64,000 nucleotides of DNA from Fen-1254 sp963769605. Its GTDB lineage: Bacteria; Bacteroidota; Ignavibacteria; UBA10030. Of this stretch, positions 18,330 to 28,054 are shown piece by piece. A program made the translations under genes and the position numbers. Positions within the stretch are counted from its first letter, which is position 1; each line of letters begins with the position of its first letter. The notes below the pieces were generated by a model that had not been told where the DNA came from, ran no database searches, and was given only the letters and a program-made list of their open reading frames with translations. Where the stretch lies: positions 434,001-498,000 of the forward strand of contig CAVYML010000002.1 of NCBI GenBank assembly GCA_963769605.1. Direction: 5' to 3'.

Positions 18330-20741
18330 CTACCGATCTAAATGTAATGCTTTTTGCAGCGCTTTTTCGTTTCCGCGTTGATTATTATGTTTAATGTACA
18401 AAGCAGCTAAATATCTCCAGAATTGAGCATTTTTCGGAGATTCTCCAATGGCTTGTTCTGCTGCATCGAATGCTTCCGTAATGAGCTCGATACCGTCATA
18501 AGCCGAAGAAATTTCGTCAAAGATTCTGCTGCGTGTATCGGGATCTGAGGTTCGAGCCAATGAATCCTGAAGCGACGCAACGGTATGGAACGCCCGAACA
18601 ACGGGATTCGTTGCATCGATAGCGTCGAGGCGTTTTAAATATCCTTTCGATTCTGGTGCGTGAAGTTGATTTCCGAAATGCCATGCCCAGAGGAGACCGG
18701 TAAATGAACCGGAGTCGGCTTGAACGGCTTCCTGTAAAAGATGATACGCCTGAAGATTGCAGCCTAATTCCCAGAGTATTTTTCCTGCGGCATAAAGTTC
18801 ATCAGCTTTTATGCCGGGGTTCGAACGTATACGTGCATTACTGATCATCTGTGCTGCATGTAAGAAAACATTCGACGGAGAAATATATGTGTTTGCAGAT
18901 AACGTATAGATACGCTGAAGGTCGGCATTCGCAGAAGGCCTGTCCGTCATCAATGCATGGAGAATAAGTTTTTGGTAGCAAATCTCGGGTTGATTCGGAT
19001 ACTGCTGCTCAAGTTTTGCAAAAACTTCTAACGCTTCGGTATATCGTTCGGAACGCATCAGATGCCTGGCTTGAACAAAAAGAGCGGCTGCATTGATGGA
19101 TGCCAAAGAATCGATCACTCCATTAGACCGCAAGCCGCGCTCCGTCAGCCTGTTATGAATTGCATAAACCCGCAGAGATCCAATCGTTGTCAAAAGCTCA
19201 TATTGGAATCGTCCTGATTCGGTCATGGCGGTAAAATACTCGGGAATGTTTCCAAAGATAGTCGATGTCAAGACATAATTCGCACCTTCATCGCGTAAGA
19301 GTGACTCGAACATCGGAAGCGGGACAGCCCGGTTAATTTCCAAAAATTTACATTTTGGGGCAAAAGGAGCAATATCTTTATACGGACTTGCAACTATAGA
19401 ACCTTCCGGTATATATTCTTCAAACCATTTTCCAAGCAGCGACCATGGAGTTGAAAAAAATGAAACAGTCGCAGAAAAAGAATTCGTAGCTTTGAAGGCC
19501 GAGGGGGCACGGAGGTACTGCTGATTAGTGCGAATAATTTCGGCAATGCAAATTAAGTTCGGAAGTGCAAGAAGTAAAAAACCGGCAGCGCTGAGCCGGC
19601 GAGTCCATTGTATCGAAATATGTGTTCTGCGAAACACCTCACGAAGTCCAAGGAAAACATAGAACAGTGCAAAAGGAAAAATCGGAAAGAGAAACCGGAC
19701 GTCGAGAACAGGGTACAGGAAAACAATGCACAGATAAACAAAAAGGAAGAGTAACCGCATCAAACCTTTCCGGAGGTCGGAAAAAATCCCGAACGCGAAG
19801 AGAATGGAAAATATCGGAATGATATAAAATTTTCCATTGACCACTGCGGATAATACGATTCTGGAAAAATTGCCCGGGCCGGCTATGAGCGTGCCCGGAA
19901 AAGCATAAGCTATCATTCCTCCAAGCTCGGAAAGATGCTTGCTCCCGTTGATGATAAGCCTCTGCACCAACTCGGCAATAAAAGACGCATCCGGAGGCGT
20001 AACAAAGTGTTCGAACGCGTATTGGATATTATTGGACTGAGATGTTATAGGCATCTGTGCCGTGTTATATCGTGTCCAGATAAAATAAGGCAAAGCGGCA
20101 GCAACAAAAACGGCGAAGCTTTCTTTAATTTTTTTCGATAGAAGCAGCGTAAGAATAAGAGCGACTGCAAGTGCGAATCCTATCTCCCGTACAAGCGGAA
20201 GAACGGCAATCAAGAGCAGGAACAGCGATTTTTGCAGAGAGTTGGGCGGGTTCTCCGAAAAACGATCGGTTAAGATGAGAATAATAAAAATCAACACCAG
20301 AAAAGAAGTTTCGGAAAGAACTTCTGTTGAAAGAACGAGTGTAAACGGGTTGAACGCAAAAAGGAACGAAAGAAAGAGCGCGGCGTTCTTGCCGAGATGT
20401 TTACGAGACCAGATGAAGAAAAGAAAAACAGCGAATGAAGCCAATGTGAGCGTTCCGATTTTTGCCGCAAGAACGGAAAATGGAAAGAAAAGAAAAACAG
20501 GAGAGAGGATAACTGCAAAGAATGGAGCATTGACGATGTATGACTCTGTCTCCGGCTGCGTGTTGTCTATAAGACCCTGCCCATGAGCAAAAGAATTTCC
20601 CCAGATTACATACCGCGTGCTGTCGGTATAGATGGAAAGGTCGTTAAAACGCATGACTCCAAGAATAAAAAAGCCGGAGATAATAGCTAAAATAATGACA
20701 TATTTTTTTGGGAAATTCATTGCTCTATGAATATAGGTCAT
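18330..20741 (-). CDS. Polytopic membrane protein with GT-C-like fold and C-terminal TPR-like region
   Basis: The 803-residue protein has about 10-11 membrane helices in the first 400 residues and a soluble C-terminal half with helical repeats (AQFWRYLAALYIKHNNQRGN, EALEVFAKLEQQYPNQPEI) that look like TPR units. The layout resembles dolichyl-phosphate-mannose-type or ArnT-like lipid-linked-sugar glycosyltransferases (GT-C) of bacterial envelopes. No specific sugar can be assigned. A second possible start lies 7 codons downstream (MNFPKKYV). Its start is only 7 bases from the end of the uracil-DNA glycosylase gene, so the two are probably cotranscribed. Confidence 0.65.
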   Translation of the reverse strand: MTYIHRAMNFPKKYVIILAIISGFFILGVMRFNDLSIYTDSTRYVIWGNSFAHGQGLIDNTQPETESYIVNAPFFAVILSPVFLFFPFSVLAAKIGTLTLASFAVFLFFIWSRKHLGKNAALFLSFLFAFNPFTLVLSTEVLSETSFLVLIFIILILTDRFSENPPNSLQKSLFLLLIAVLPLVREIGFALAVALILTLLLSKKIKESFAVFVAAALPYFIWTRYNTAQMPITSQSNNIQYAFEHFVTPPDASFIAELVQRLIINGSKHLSELGGMIAYAFPGTLIAGPGNFSRIVLSAVVNGKFYIIPIFSILFAFGIFSDLRKGLMRLLFLFVYLCIVFLYPVLDVRFLFPIFPFALFYVFLGLREVFRRTHISIQWTRRLSAAGFLLLALPNLICIAEIIRTNQQYLRAPSAFKATNSFSATVSFFSTPWSLLGKWFEEYIPEGSIVASPYKDIAPFAPKCKFLEINRAVPLPMFESLLRDEGANYVLTSTIFGNIPEYFTAMTESGRFQYELLTTIGSLRVYAIHNRLTERGLRSNGVIDSLASINAAALFVQARHLMRSERYTEALEVFAKLEQQYPNQPEICYQKLILHALMTDRPSANADLQRIYTLSANTYISPSNVFLHAAQMISNARIRSNPGIKADELYAAGKILWELGCNLQAYHLLQEAVQADSGSFTGLLWAWHFGNQLHAPESKGYLKRLDAIDATNPVVRAFHTVASLQDSLARTSDPDTRSRIFDEISSAYDGIELITEAFDAAEQAIGESPKNAQFWRYLAALYIKHNNQRGNEKALQKALHLDR

Positions 20742-20748
20742 ATTTGTC

Positions 20749-21450
20749 TTATTTGTCCTCTAAGAGCACGCTCTTTGCTTTTTCAAATACGGCATCGAAC
20801 ATCGACTCGGTCAGGCGTTTGGTAAAAGTATTCTGCTGGCTTGGATGGAAAGAACCAATGAGCGTAACGCTGTTATTCAGATGAAAGACAGCGCCATGTC
20901 CGAATTTTGGTTTGCGTTCGGCTTTTAGAAGTCCAAGTTCCCGATAACATGCAACAATGGCATCGAATCCGATTTTGCCGAGTCCGATAACTACTTTAAC
21001 CTTTTTAAGTAACGTTATTTCTTCAAGCAAAAATGGACGGCAGTTTCGAATTTCTTCTAGCAGCAGTTTATTTTGCGGCGGCGAGCACCGGCAGCAAGCG
21101 GTGATAAAGCAGTTCGTAAGTTTCATACCGTCGCGGCGGGAAATGGATTCCGCCTGCGATGCAAATCCGGCTTTCCAGAGGGCGCGGAAAAGCCAATCTC
21201 CGCTCTTATCTCCGGTAAAGATACGTCCAGTCCGGTTGCCTCCATGCGCTGCGGGGGCGAGTCCGGCAATCAAGACTTCAGCATGTGCATCGCCGAAACC
21301 GGGCAATGGTTTTCCCCAGTAATCGCAATTGGCAAAACGCCTGACTTTTTCTTCTGAGATTTTTTTGCGCCACGCAGTAAGACGCGGGCATTTTTGGCAG
21401 GCAACAATCGATGTCTGAAGTTCTTTGAGTGTTCTGTCTAAACGTGCCAA
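20749..21450 (-). CDS. Uracil-DNA glycosylase, family 5 (UdgB type)
   Basis: Removes uracil and some other deaminated bases from DNA. The 233-residue protein has the Fe-S cysteine pattern (CQKCPRL, later cysteines), the motif GLAPAAHGGNRTGR and the end motif SFHPSQQNTFTKRLT, both characteristic of family 5 (UdgB). The start overlaps the last 13 bases of the upstream alpha/beta hydrolase gene. The family call is good, but exact substrate preference is not visible. Confidence 0.88.
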   Translation of the reverse strand: MARLDRTLKELQTSIVACQKCPRLTAWRKKISEEKVRRFANCDYWGKPLPGFGDAHAEVLIAGLAPAAHGGNRTGRIFTGDKSGDWLFRALWKAGFASQAESISRRDGMKLTNCFITACCRCSPPQNKLLLEEIRNCRPFLLEEITLLKKVKVVIGLGKIGFDAIVACYRELGLLKAERKPKFGHGAVFHLNNSVTLIGSFHPSQQNTFTKRLTESMFDAVFEKAKSVLLEDK

Positions 21451-22241
21451 TGTTTTTTTAGGAATTCAATAAGTATCCGGTTGAATTCGTCAGTGTCTTC
21501 AAGATTACTCAAATGGGCAGACCGGGGCAGGATATGGAATTCCGAACCCGCGATTTTTTCATGGAGAATCTTCATAACGCCGGTCGGAATGATAAGATCG
21601 CGGGCGCCGGCGATAAGAAGCACGGGGATGTTAAGAGAAGGAAGCAGTGAAGTCATGTCGGTCCGCGCCGCCAGAGCCATCTGAGTGCCGCATAGTCCGA
21701 ACGGGGAAGTGTTTTCGATAATGTTTTTTATAAGTATCACCGCTTCAGGATTATTTACTTGTGTATCCTGAGAAAAAATGTGTTTTAGATATTCTTCAGC
21801 AAACGAAGTCATGCCGTTTAATTTAATATTTCGGATTGAATTTGCCCGATTGATTTTCGCTTCGTTGGTATCGGCTTCGCTTTTTGTGTTGCAGAGGATC
21901 AAGCCTTGAACAAGATCAGGGCTGCGCTGAAACGCTCTTTGAGCTATATAGCCTCCCATGGAAAGCCCGCAAAGGACTGCTTTTGGAATCTGAAGATAAT
22001 CGAGCAAGGCGATCAGATCATCTACAAAAAATTCGATGCTATATTGGCCGTCGCCGACATCGCTTGCGCCCGATCCGCGGATATCGGGAGCTATAGCTCT
22101 AACCGAATGGGGCAAATAATTCAACTGCGGCTGCCACATAGCTCCGCTAAAAGGAAAACCATGAAGGAAGACAAGCGGCAAACCGTCCGCGTGTCCATGC
22201 TCGATGTAATGAATAAATGTTCCGTTAAGATCGATGATCAT
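21438..22241 (-). CDS. Alpha/beta hydrolase
   Basis: A 267-residue soluble hydrolase with the nucleophile elbow GLSMGG, an oxyanion region HGFPFSG, a likely acidic residue in AGARDLIIPTG and a catalytic His in RSAHLSN. This is the pattern of 3-oxoadipate enol-lactonase-like esterases, but sequence does not give the substrate. The 3' end overlaps the glycosylase gene by 13 bases. An 8-unit heptamer array starts 3 bases upstream of its start codon and could affect its expression. Confidence 0.8.
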   Translation of the reverse strand: MIIDLNGTFIHYIEHGHADGLPLVFLHGFPFSGAMWQPQLNYLPHSVRAIAPDIRGSGASDVGDGQYSIEFFVDDLIALLDYLQIPKAVLCGLSMGGYIAQRAFQRSPDLVQGLILCNTKSEADTNEAKINRANSIRNIKLNGMTSFAEEYLKHIFSQDTQVNNPEAVILIKNIIENTSPFGLCGTQMALAARTDMTSLLPSLNIPVLLIAGARDLIIPTGVMKILHEKIAGSEFHILPRSAHLSNLEDTDEFNRILIEFLKKHWHV

Positions 22242-22244
22242 AAT

Positions 22245-22300
22245 GTTCGTAGTTCTTAGTGCTTGGTTCGTAGTTCTTAGTTCGTCGTTCTAAGTGCTTT
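22245..22300. repeat. Heptamer tandem repeat (GTTCNTA-like, 8 units)
   Basis: Exact 7-base period: GTTCGTA, GTTCTTA, GTGCTTG, GTTCGTA, GTTCTTA, GTTCGTC, GTTCTAA, GTGCTTT. It sits directly upstream of the alpha/beta hydrolase start. Related units in the opposite orientation recur at 22335-22360 and 22496-22523. Confidence 0.85.
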
Positions 22301-22495
22301 TAAATTCAGACCAATCACATAGGACTGAATATCAACTACGAACTAACTACCAAGCACTACAGCCGGAGGCCTGATAATGTTATCACGCGTTAGCGGGATT
22401 CTAATTATTGGGCACAAATAAATCACCAAAAACCTCTTGATTTTAACGCAGTTCACCGTTTATGACTTTTAAGTTTTCTAATTCTTCATAACTAT

Positions 22496-22523
22496 GCACT
22501 AAGAACTACGCACTACGAACTAT
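22496..22523. repeat. Inverted heptamer repeat (4 units)
   Basis: GCACTAA, GAACTAC, GCACTAC and GAACTAT are near-exact reverse complements of the units at 22245-22300. The two arrays face each other around a 195-bp segment and end just before the gltA stop region. Confidence 0.75.
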
Positions 22524-22533
22524 TCTCACCGTT

Positions 22534-23823
22534 TTACTTTCTTTCATTTATCGGAATATAGTTTCTCTCGCCGCTTCCGAGATAGATCTGCCGCGGTCGC
22601 GCTATCTTTTGTTCTGTATCGGTAATATGTTCGTGCCATTGTGTCAGCCAGCCGATAGTACGCCCTATTGCGAAAAGCACAGTGAAGAATTCCGTCGGGA
22701 AACTCATGGCTTGATAAATGAGCCCGGAATAAAAATCAACATTCGGATAAAGTTTACGTTTGACAAAATATTCGTCTTCAAGAGCTATTTTTTCAAGTGC
22801 AAGAGCGAGATCGAGTTTCGGATTGCTTCCTGTGATCCTAAATACATCGTATGCAAGTTTCTTAATCACTTTTGCTCGAGGGTCGTAATTTTTATAGACG
22901 CGATGGCCAAATCCCATCAATTTTCCTTTGCCTTCTTTTATATCTTTGATAAAAGCGGGAACATTCTCCAGCCGGTCTATTTCGTCCAACATTTTTAGTA
23001 CTTCTTCATTTGCTCCGCCGTGGAGGGGACCCCACAGGGCTGCGGTTGCACCTGCAGCTGCGGCATAAGGATTTGCATGCGAACTGCCGATGCTTCTCAT
23101 GACATTTGCGCTGCAATTCTGTTCATGATCCGCATGAAGAATAAAGAGAACGGTCATGGCATGTTCAAGAATCGGATTGACATTCGGAGGGGCGCTGCCC
23201 GGATTGAACATCATATTGAGAAAGTTTTCAGCGTATGTAAGTGCCGTATCCGGATATACATACTGCATTCCTTTAGAATGGCGGTACACCCAGGCTGCGA
23301 TTGTCGGGACTTGTCCCATCAAGCGGTACACCTGCTGCATACGAATTTCCGGATCCTGAATATTATGTGCTTCAGGATAAAACGTGGAAAGAGCGGCCAG
23401 GGCGCTGGTAAAGACTCCCATCGGATGTGCTTCCCGGTAAAAGCCTTCTATAATTTTTTTTACATTGTCATGAACGAGACTATGCGTCTTAATATTCAAG
23501 CGCCATTTTTCGAGCTGCGATTTAGTAGGTAATTCGCCGTAGAAAAGAAGGTATGCGGTTTCTAAAAACGATGTGCTGTTTTCGGCAAGTTGTTCAATGG
23601 GATAACCGCGGTAGCGGAGAATTCCTTTCTCACCATCGATAAACGTGATCTTGCTCTTCACGGACGAGGTGTTCATGAATGCAGGATCGTAGGTCATCAA
23701 ACCGAAGTCATCCTCGTTGACTTTGATTTTGCGCAGATCCATTGCACGAATAGTTTCGTTTTCGATAGGGATTTCGTATTGTTTCCCTGTTCGGTTGTCT
23801 GTAACAGTTATAGTATCGGCCAT
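22534..23823 (-). CDS. gltA: Citrate synthase
   Basis: Condenses acetyl-CoA and oxaloacetate, the first step of the TCA cycle. The 429-residue protein is of the long type II form. Conserved elements include GILRYRGYPIEQLAE, the His in HADHEQNCS, GPLHGGANEEV, GHRVYKNYDPRA and DFYSG with the catalytic Asp. An AAGGAG site precedes the ATG at 23823. The gene is alone on its strand at the edge of the minus-strand block. Confidence 0.97.
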   Translation of the reverse strand: MADTITVTDNRTGKQYEIPIENETIRAMDLRKIKVNEDDFGLMTYDPAFMNTSSVKSKITFIDGEKGILRYRGYPIEQLAENSTSFLETAYLLFYGELPTKSQLEKWRLNIKTHSLVHDNVKKIIEGFYREAHPMGVFTSALAALSTFYPEAHNIQDPEIRMQQVYRLMGQVPTIAAWVYRHSKGMQYVYPDTALTYAENFLNMMFNPGSAPPNVNPILEHAMTVLFILHADHEQNCSANVMRSIGSSHANPYAAAAGATAALWGPLHGGANEEVLKMLDEIDRLENVPAFIKDIKEGKGKLMGFGHRVYKNYDPRAKVIKKLAYDVFRITGSNPKLDLALALEKIALEDEYFVKRKLYPNVDFYSGLIYQAMSFPTEFFTVLFAIGRTIGWLTQWHEHITDTEQKIARPRQIYLGSGERNYIPINERK

Positions 23824-24159
23824 CGAAATATCTCCTTATTGTGCAAAGCTAAAAATACTCTATCGACTGAATAATAAACAAATAATTCCGAAAATTTCCA
23901 TGAAAAATTAATGAATTCGCGTTTATTTATGATAAAATTCTTGTAACATCTTGAGATGTGATATAAGGTATTGACAATTGCGCAAGAAATATTTAAATAT
24001 GAATTAAAAGCAAGGTGGATGAGGGTGGAAGTTGTGGGACGATATCACTTCAAAGTAAAGCGAAGCAAACAAAATCAACGATGCAAGAGAGCAAACCGTA
24101 TGGGGAAGTTTATGCTAAGGTGAATCGATTATAATGCGATAGATTAAAAGAGTAACATC
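23824..24159. promoter_or_regulatory. Divergent intergenic region with possible promoter
   Basis: This 336-base region separates gltA (-) from the NTF2-like gene (+). A TTGACA at 23971-23976 with an AT-rich block (TTTAAATAT) 17-18 bases downstream could be a plus-strand promoter. The rest of the region shows no hairpin, open reading frame or repeat that I can support. Confidence 0.3.
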
Positions 24160-24609
24160 ATGAGAACACTAATTGTGATTATAATGTTTATGCCGGCAAT
24201 TGCAAGTTATGCACAGGACAATGACTCGATTTCCAAACTGATCATCAGAATGGAAAAGTCAGCATTAGAGAGATGGAATCAAGGGGACCCGTCCGGGTTT
24301 CTTGAAATATCCTCGAAAGATGTCGTCTATTTCGACCCGATGAGGGAACAGAGATTGGATGGACTTGATCAATTGACTTTCCTCTATGAAAAAATTCAGG
24401 GGAAAATCCGTGCGGATAAATATGAGATGGTCAATCCCAAAGTCCAAGCGGTTGAGAGCATGGCGGTCCTGACCTATAATTTGTTCTCTTATTCCGGAGA
24501 ATCGCAGCATAAGTGGAATTGCACGGAAGTATACCGGCTTGAAAAAAACGGGAAATGGGAAATTATTCAAACACATTGGTCGTTCACGAAGCCGAATATT
24601 AAACAGTGA
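24160..24609 (+). CDS. Secreted NTF2/SnoaL-like (DUF4440-type) protein
   Basis: A small 149-residue protein with a signal peptide (residues 1-17, cleaved near YAQD). The body has the alpha+beta cone pattern of the NTF2 fold: ALERWNQGDPSGFLEISSKDVVYFDP at the start and a repeated beta-strand end (GKWEIIQTHWSFT). The family includes many enzymes and binding proteins, so no substrate can be given. The gene is followed by the cupin gene 30 bases later; they may be cotranscribed. Confidence 0.7.
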   Translation: MRTLIVIIMFMPAIASYAQDNDSISKLIIRMEKSALERWNQGDPSGFLEISSKDVVYFDPMREQRLDGLDQLTFLYEKIQGKIRADKYEMVNPKVQAVESMAVLTYNLFSYSGESQHKWNCTEVYRLEKNGKWEIIQTHWSFTKPNIKQ

Positions 24610-24639
24610 AGATCTATTTTCAGAAGAGGTCAAGAGAAT

Positions 24640-24993
24640 ATGAATTATCAGAACATCCCTTTTCAAACAATAGATTGGACGTCAATCCCTAAAGTGGAGC
24701 ATCCGGGTGAAAAGGGGAGTGCCTTTTGGCGGACAGTCCAATTTCAAGGATTAAGAATTCGTTTCGTTGAATATTCGAAAGGGTATATTGCCGATCATTG
24801 GTGCCCCAAAGGCCATATCGTGCATTGCCTGGAAGGCGAATTCATAAGCGAACTTCAAGACGGTAAAAAATTCTTTTTGACAAAAGGAATGACGTACGTC
24901 GTATCCGATGAATTGAGCGCACACCGTTCAATTTCAAAAAACGGCGTGAAATTAATGATCATCGATGGGGACTTCTTAAAACTAAGTGAATAA
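24640..24993 (+). CDS. DHCW-motif cupin-fold protein
   Basis: A 117-residue small cupin with the signature ADHWCPKGHIVHCLEGEF that defines the DHCW cupin family; His and Cys residues in this motif likely bind metal. The function is not established. It lies between the NTF2-like gene and a frameshifted membrane protein. Confidence 0.85.
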   Translation: MNYQNIPFQTIDWTSIPKVEHPGEKGSAFWRTVQFQGLRIRFVEYSKGYIADHWCPKGHIVHCLEGEFISELQDGKKFFLTKGMTYVVSDELSAHRSISKNGVKLMIIDGDFLKLSE

Positions 24994-25025
24994 AAAAACA
25001 TACAATTAAATCGGAGGATAAATCG

Positions 25026-25464
25026 ATGTCTTTTCTATCTTATTTCGACTTAAATAAACGATCAGTTTTGGTAAAAGGATCTCCAGATGCCGGGTTATCC
25101 GAAGTGATGAACATGAACAGAGAAAAAACACCTGACTCTGAATCTAAAAAGATGGAAAGAACTGAAAATGATAAATACTCGATGTCTCTCTGGGAACAAA
25201 TATCGACCTATTTGGGAATTGTTGTCGGCGTTCTTTTTAGCTCTGCGGCGATGCAGATGAAATCGGGTATCTCCGCTCAACCTAAATATTTCTTTCACAA
25301 GTATTTTATTGTCTCTTGTTATTGCCTTTGTCATTTTACCGGTTGCGTATGAGAAGCTTAATGTCAATCCGGCATCTCCAATCATGATAAGAATCGGATT
25401 CGCAGTGCAGCATGGTGTCTTTTGGCAGGTACTCTTCGGTTCCATAGGAAAATTGGTCGGCTAA
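25026..25464 (+). pseudogene. Small membrane protein gene, frameshifted
   Basis: The 108-codon open frame starting at 25026 encodes MSLWEQISTYLGIVVGVLFSSA, a likely first membrane helix, then fails. From about 25300 another frame gives SILLSLVIAFVILPVAYEKL, a second helix, and ends at a TAA at 25462-25464. Joined, the two parts give a typical two-helix protein of about 145 residues; a +1 shift between about 25280 and 25310 is needed. I do not recognise the family. The long charged N-terminus (about 50 residues) may not belong to it: translation could also start at the ATG at 25110 or at 25182. Confidence 0.5.
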
Positions 25465-25854
25465 GAATTATTGTAATTCCTCAAATTGTTCTCTACAAAA
25501 TCCTTCTTCTGCAGCCGCAGGCGCCCTGCTGCGGAGGGCAAGATGACCGCGGAAGATTCTTAATGTTACCCCTGAACAGCCTTTCTATCACCTTGCAAAA
25601 GGCATGCGTCGATGCATGTTCCATTCTTATTCACCGTTTTTTCCGCTATGGTTGAATCCCGAGTATTATTTTGAGACATTATGCATGTTCGATAGAATCG
25701 ATCGACGTTAGTTTTTCCGAAATATTCGATAGAGACGTGGACGAGAACTCATGAGTTGCAAATAGATGTCGCGAATCCGTCTCAGAATGAGAAACGAATT
25801 CCCGCAGAACCAACTTTTCGTCCACGTCTCTGGTGACGCATTTCAACAGGCGAC
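25465..25854. repeat. Gene-free stretch with 14-bp inverted repeat
   Basis: No gene is supported here. The perfect inverted repeat AGAGACGTGGACGA (25731-25744 and 25818-25831) encloses 73 bases, and a short palindrome (ACTCATGAGT) lies just inside the left arm. It sits immediately upstream of the 25855 gene and may be a regulatory stem, a transcript end or the end of a small mobile element. Confidence 0.5.
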
Positions 25855-26535
25855 ATGGAACCGAAAGAAGAAACAAAAGAATTCATACGTGAACTTGAGG
25901 ATTATGCCGGTCGTAATTTGCATTATGCCCGCGAACTTGGAATCCTGATGGAGACCGTCAGACAGACCGGCATGATCGGAGATCTTGACGATATTCTCCT
26001 GCGAAGCAAGTTCATAGTCAAGACCCTCGAAATAATCAAACGGATCGGGCCAAATGCAGAGGGTGCGAAGAAGCTCGAAGCCGAATTTCAGGCGGGAGTC
26101 GGAGATGTTACCGCATCGGTTAAAAAAATCACGGCTCGTTTGCCGGAACGTGAGGCGGAAATATTTGATAATGCTTTTTTCGCCGTGCGAGAAAAGTGTC
26201 TTGACGATTTTATAGGTTTGCTTGCCGATTTTGCCGTTATAAAAAATTGGACGTTAGACGGCAAACCGCTGCCTTTCGGGAATTATGTGCTTCCCTCCGA
26301 AGAAAGAAAAAGTAATGACGAAAGACTAAAAGAACAGACGGAAGGTTTAAAGCGCATTCACAGCAGTTCGATTTTGATAATATTCATGTTCATTATGTTC
26401 CTGCTGATCGATCCTCCTGTGACGGTGATCTCATGGATTTTTGTTTTCGGAATTCTGCTTTCTCTTTCCTATATTTTTATACAGAGCCGCTTATTTAAAC
26501 GGACATCATCATCCATAGATCGCAGTAGAAAATGA
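25855..26535 (+). CDS. Hypothetical protein with two C-terminal membrane helices
   Basis: 226 residues, not recognised. A soluble, mainly helical N-terminal part (residues 1-155; ELEDYAGRNLHYARELGILMETVRQT) is followed by two hydrophobic helices near the C-terminus (SILIIFMFIMFLLIDPP and VISWIFVFGILLSLSYIF). The helices suggest anchoring in the cytoplasmic membrane. The stop overlaps the next start by four bases (ATGA), so the gene is translationally coupled to the NamZ-like gene. Confidence 0.65.
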   Translation: MEPKEETKEFIRELEDYAGRNLHYARELGILMETVRQTGMIGDLDDILLRSKFIVKTLEIIKRIGPNAEGAKKLEAEFQAGVGDVTASVKKITARLPEREAEIFDNAFFAVREKCLDDFIGLLADFAVIKNWTLDGKPLPFGNYVLPSEERKSNDERLKEQTEGLKRIHSSSILIIFMFIMFLLIDPPVTVISWIFVFGILLSLSYIFIQSRLFKRTSSSIDRSRK

Positions 26536-27779
26536 AAATTTCCTCAATCCGAAAAACAATATTCCACCTTTTTATCACATTGAACTTTGCAGTTGCCGGA
26601 GTTCCGATAGTCAAGCCGGGTATCGACGTGCTGAGAGATCATAATTATGACGTTCTTCAGGGAAAACGTATCGGCCTTATTACGAATGCGACTGGTATTA
26701 CGGCCGACCTGCAAAGCACGATCGATGTTCTCTTTTCTGCACCGGGTGTAAAGCTTGTGGCGCTCTTTAGCCCTGAACACGGTATCCGCGGCGATGTCGA
26801 TGCCGGAAAGGCTATGGATATGTATATCGATCAGCGGACAGGATTGCCGGTCTATTCACTCTATGGAAAAAATAGGAAACCGACACGCGAGATGCTGCAG
26901 GGAATCGATGTGCTTATCTATGATATACAGGATATCGGCGTCCGTTCATATACGTTTATTTCTACGATGGGACTCGCAATGGAAGCGGCAGCGGAGAATA
27001 AAATTCAATTCATTGTTCTTGACCGTCCCGATCCGCTGACCGGAGACCGTGTGGAAGGAACGATGGTCGATAAGCAATACAAGTCATTTGTCAGCGCTTA
27101 TTCAATTCCCTATGTTTACGGCATGACTGCAGGGGAGTTGGCAGAAATGATCAATGGTGAACATTGGTTGAACGGTTCCGGAATATGCGACCTGACCGTT
27201 ATCCCAATGCAGGGATGGAAACGCTGCATGTGGTGGGATGAAACCGGATTGGTATGGGTGCCGACATCGCCGCATATTCCGCATTCGTTTACGGCAATGT
27301 TTTATGTGCTGACCGGTCTGCTGGGGGAGCTCGGAACAGCAAATCAAGGAGTTGGCTATACGCTTCCGTTTGAATTGGTCGGCGCTCCGTGGGTGGATGG
27401 TTATATCCTTGCGCGGTATCTTAACAGCCTTCATATGCCCGGCGTCGAATTCCGGACTATTTCCTATATCCCTTTTTATAAAGATACGACCGGAATACGC
27501 TACCGCGGTGTTCAGATTCATGTGGTCGACAGGGACAGGATGAACATGACTCAGGTACAGATGAATATTTTGGAAGCTCTTCTCCAATTGTTTCCGGACT
27601 ACAATATTTTTTCCCGCGCCAAACCCGATCATCTGCTGGCCTTCGACAAAGTCATCGGATCGGATGATATTCGACGGCATCTTCAAAGCGGTATAGGTGT
27701 AGAGGAAATCCTGCGGCAGATTGATCTGCAGACTGCGGAGTTCAAAAAAAACCGCTCAAAGTATCTAATGTACCAGTAA
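26532..27779 (+). CDS. DUF1343 protein, NamZ-type exo-beta-N-acetylmuramidase
   Basis: 415 residues with a signal-like N-terminus (IFHLFITLNFAVAGV). The DUF1343 features are clear: GIDVLRD, GKRIGLITNATG, ALFSPEHGIRGDVDAG, YDIQDIGVRSYTFISTMG, VLDRPDPLTGDRVEG and GVQIHVVDRD. Characterised members (NamZ) release terminal N-acetylmuramic acid in cell-wall recycling, so a similar exo role in the envelope is likely. It is coupled to the gene before it. Confidence 0.88.
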   Translation: MKISSIRKTIFHLFITLNFAVAGVPIVKPGIDVLRDHNYDVLQGKRIGLITNATGITADLQSTIDVLFSAPGVKLVALFSPEHGIRGDVDAGKAMDMYIDQRTGLPVYSLYGKNRKPTREMLQGIDVLIYDIQDIGVRSYTFISTMGLAMEAAAENKIQFIVLDRPDPLTGDRVEGTMVDKQYKSFVSAYSIPYVYGMTAGELAEMINGEHWLNGSGICDLTVIPMQGWKRCMWWDETGLVWVPTSPHIPHSFTAMFYVLTGLLGELGTANQGVGYTLPFELVGAPWVDGYILARYLNSLHMPGVEFRTISYIPFYKDTTGIRYRGVQIHVVDRDRMNMTQVQMNILEALLQLFPDYNIFSRAKPDHLLAFDKVIGSDDIRRHLQSGIGVEEILRQIDLQTAEFKKNRSKYLMYQ

Positions 27780-28054
27780 TATACAGATCGATTTTTTTCC
27801 AGTAAAAAATAATGATCGTTGCATTTCTGCGATTGCTTCTTTATCTTAAGTAAACCACAATGTGCGTATCGAATTTATTATTGTTTAATCGTGATGGAGA
27901 TAAATACTGCGGGTCAGTACGACCGTAACGCAAGACCGCCGGGCGCAGAAAAAAAACTCAAGGTCGAAAAGTCTCCTCTCGTATCGTTTCTCTCTTTTTC
28001 CTTCCAAAATATTCACGGCATTGAATCGATTCACGCCGGTGTGAAAGGCAGAGT

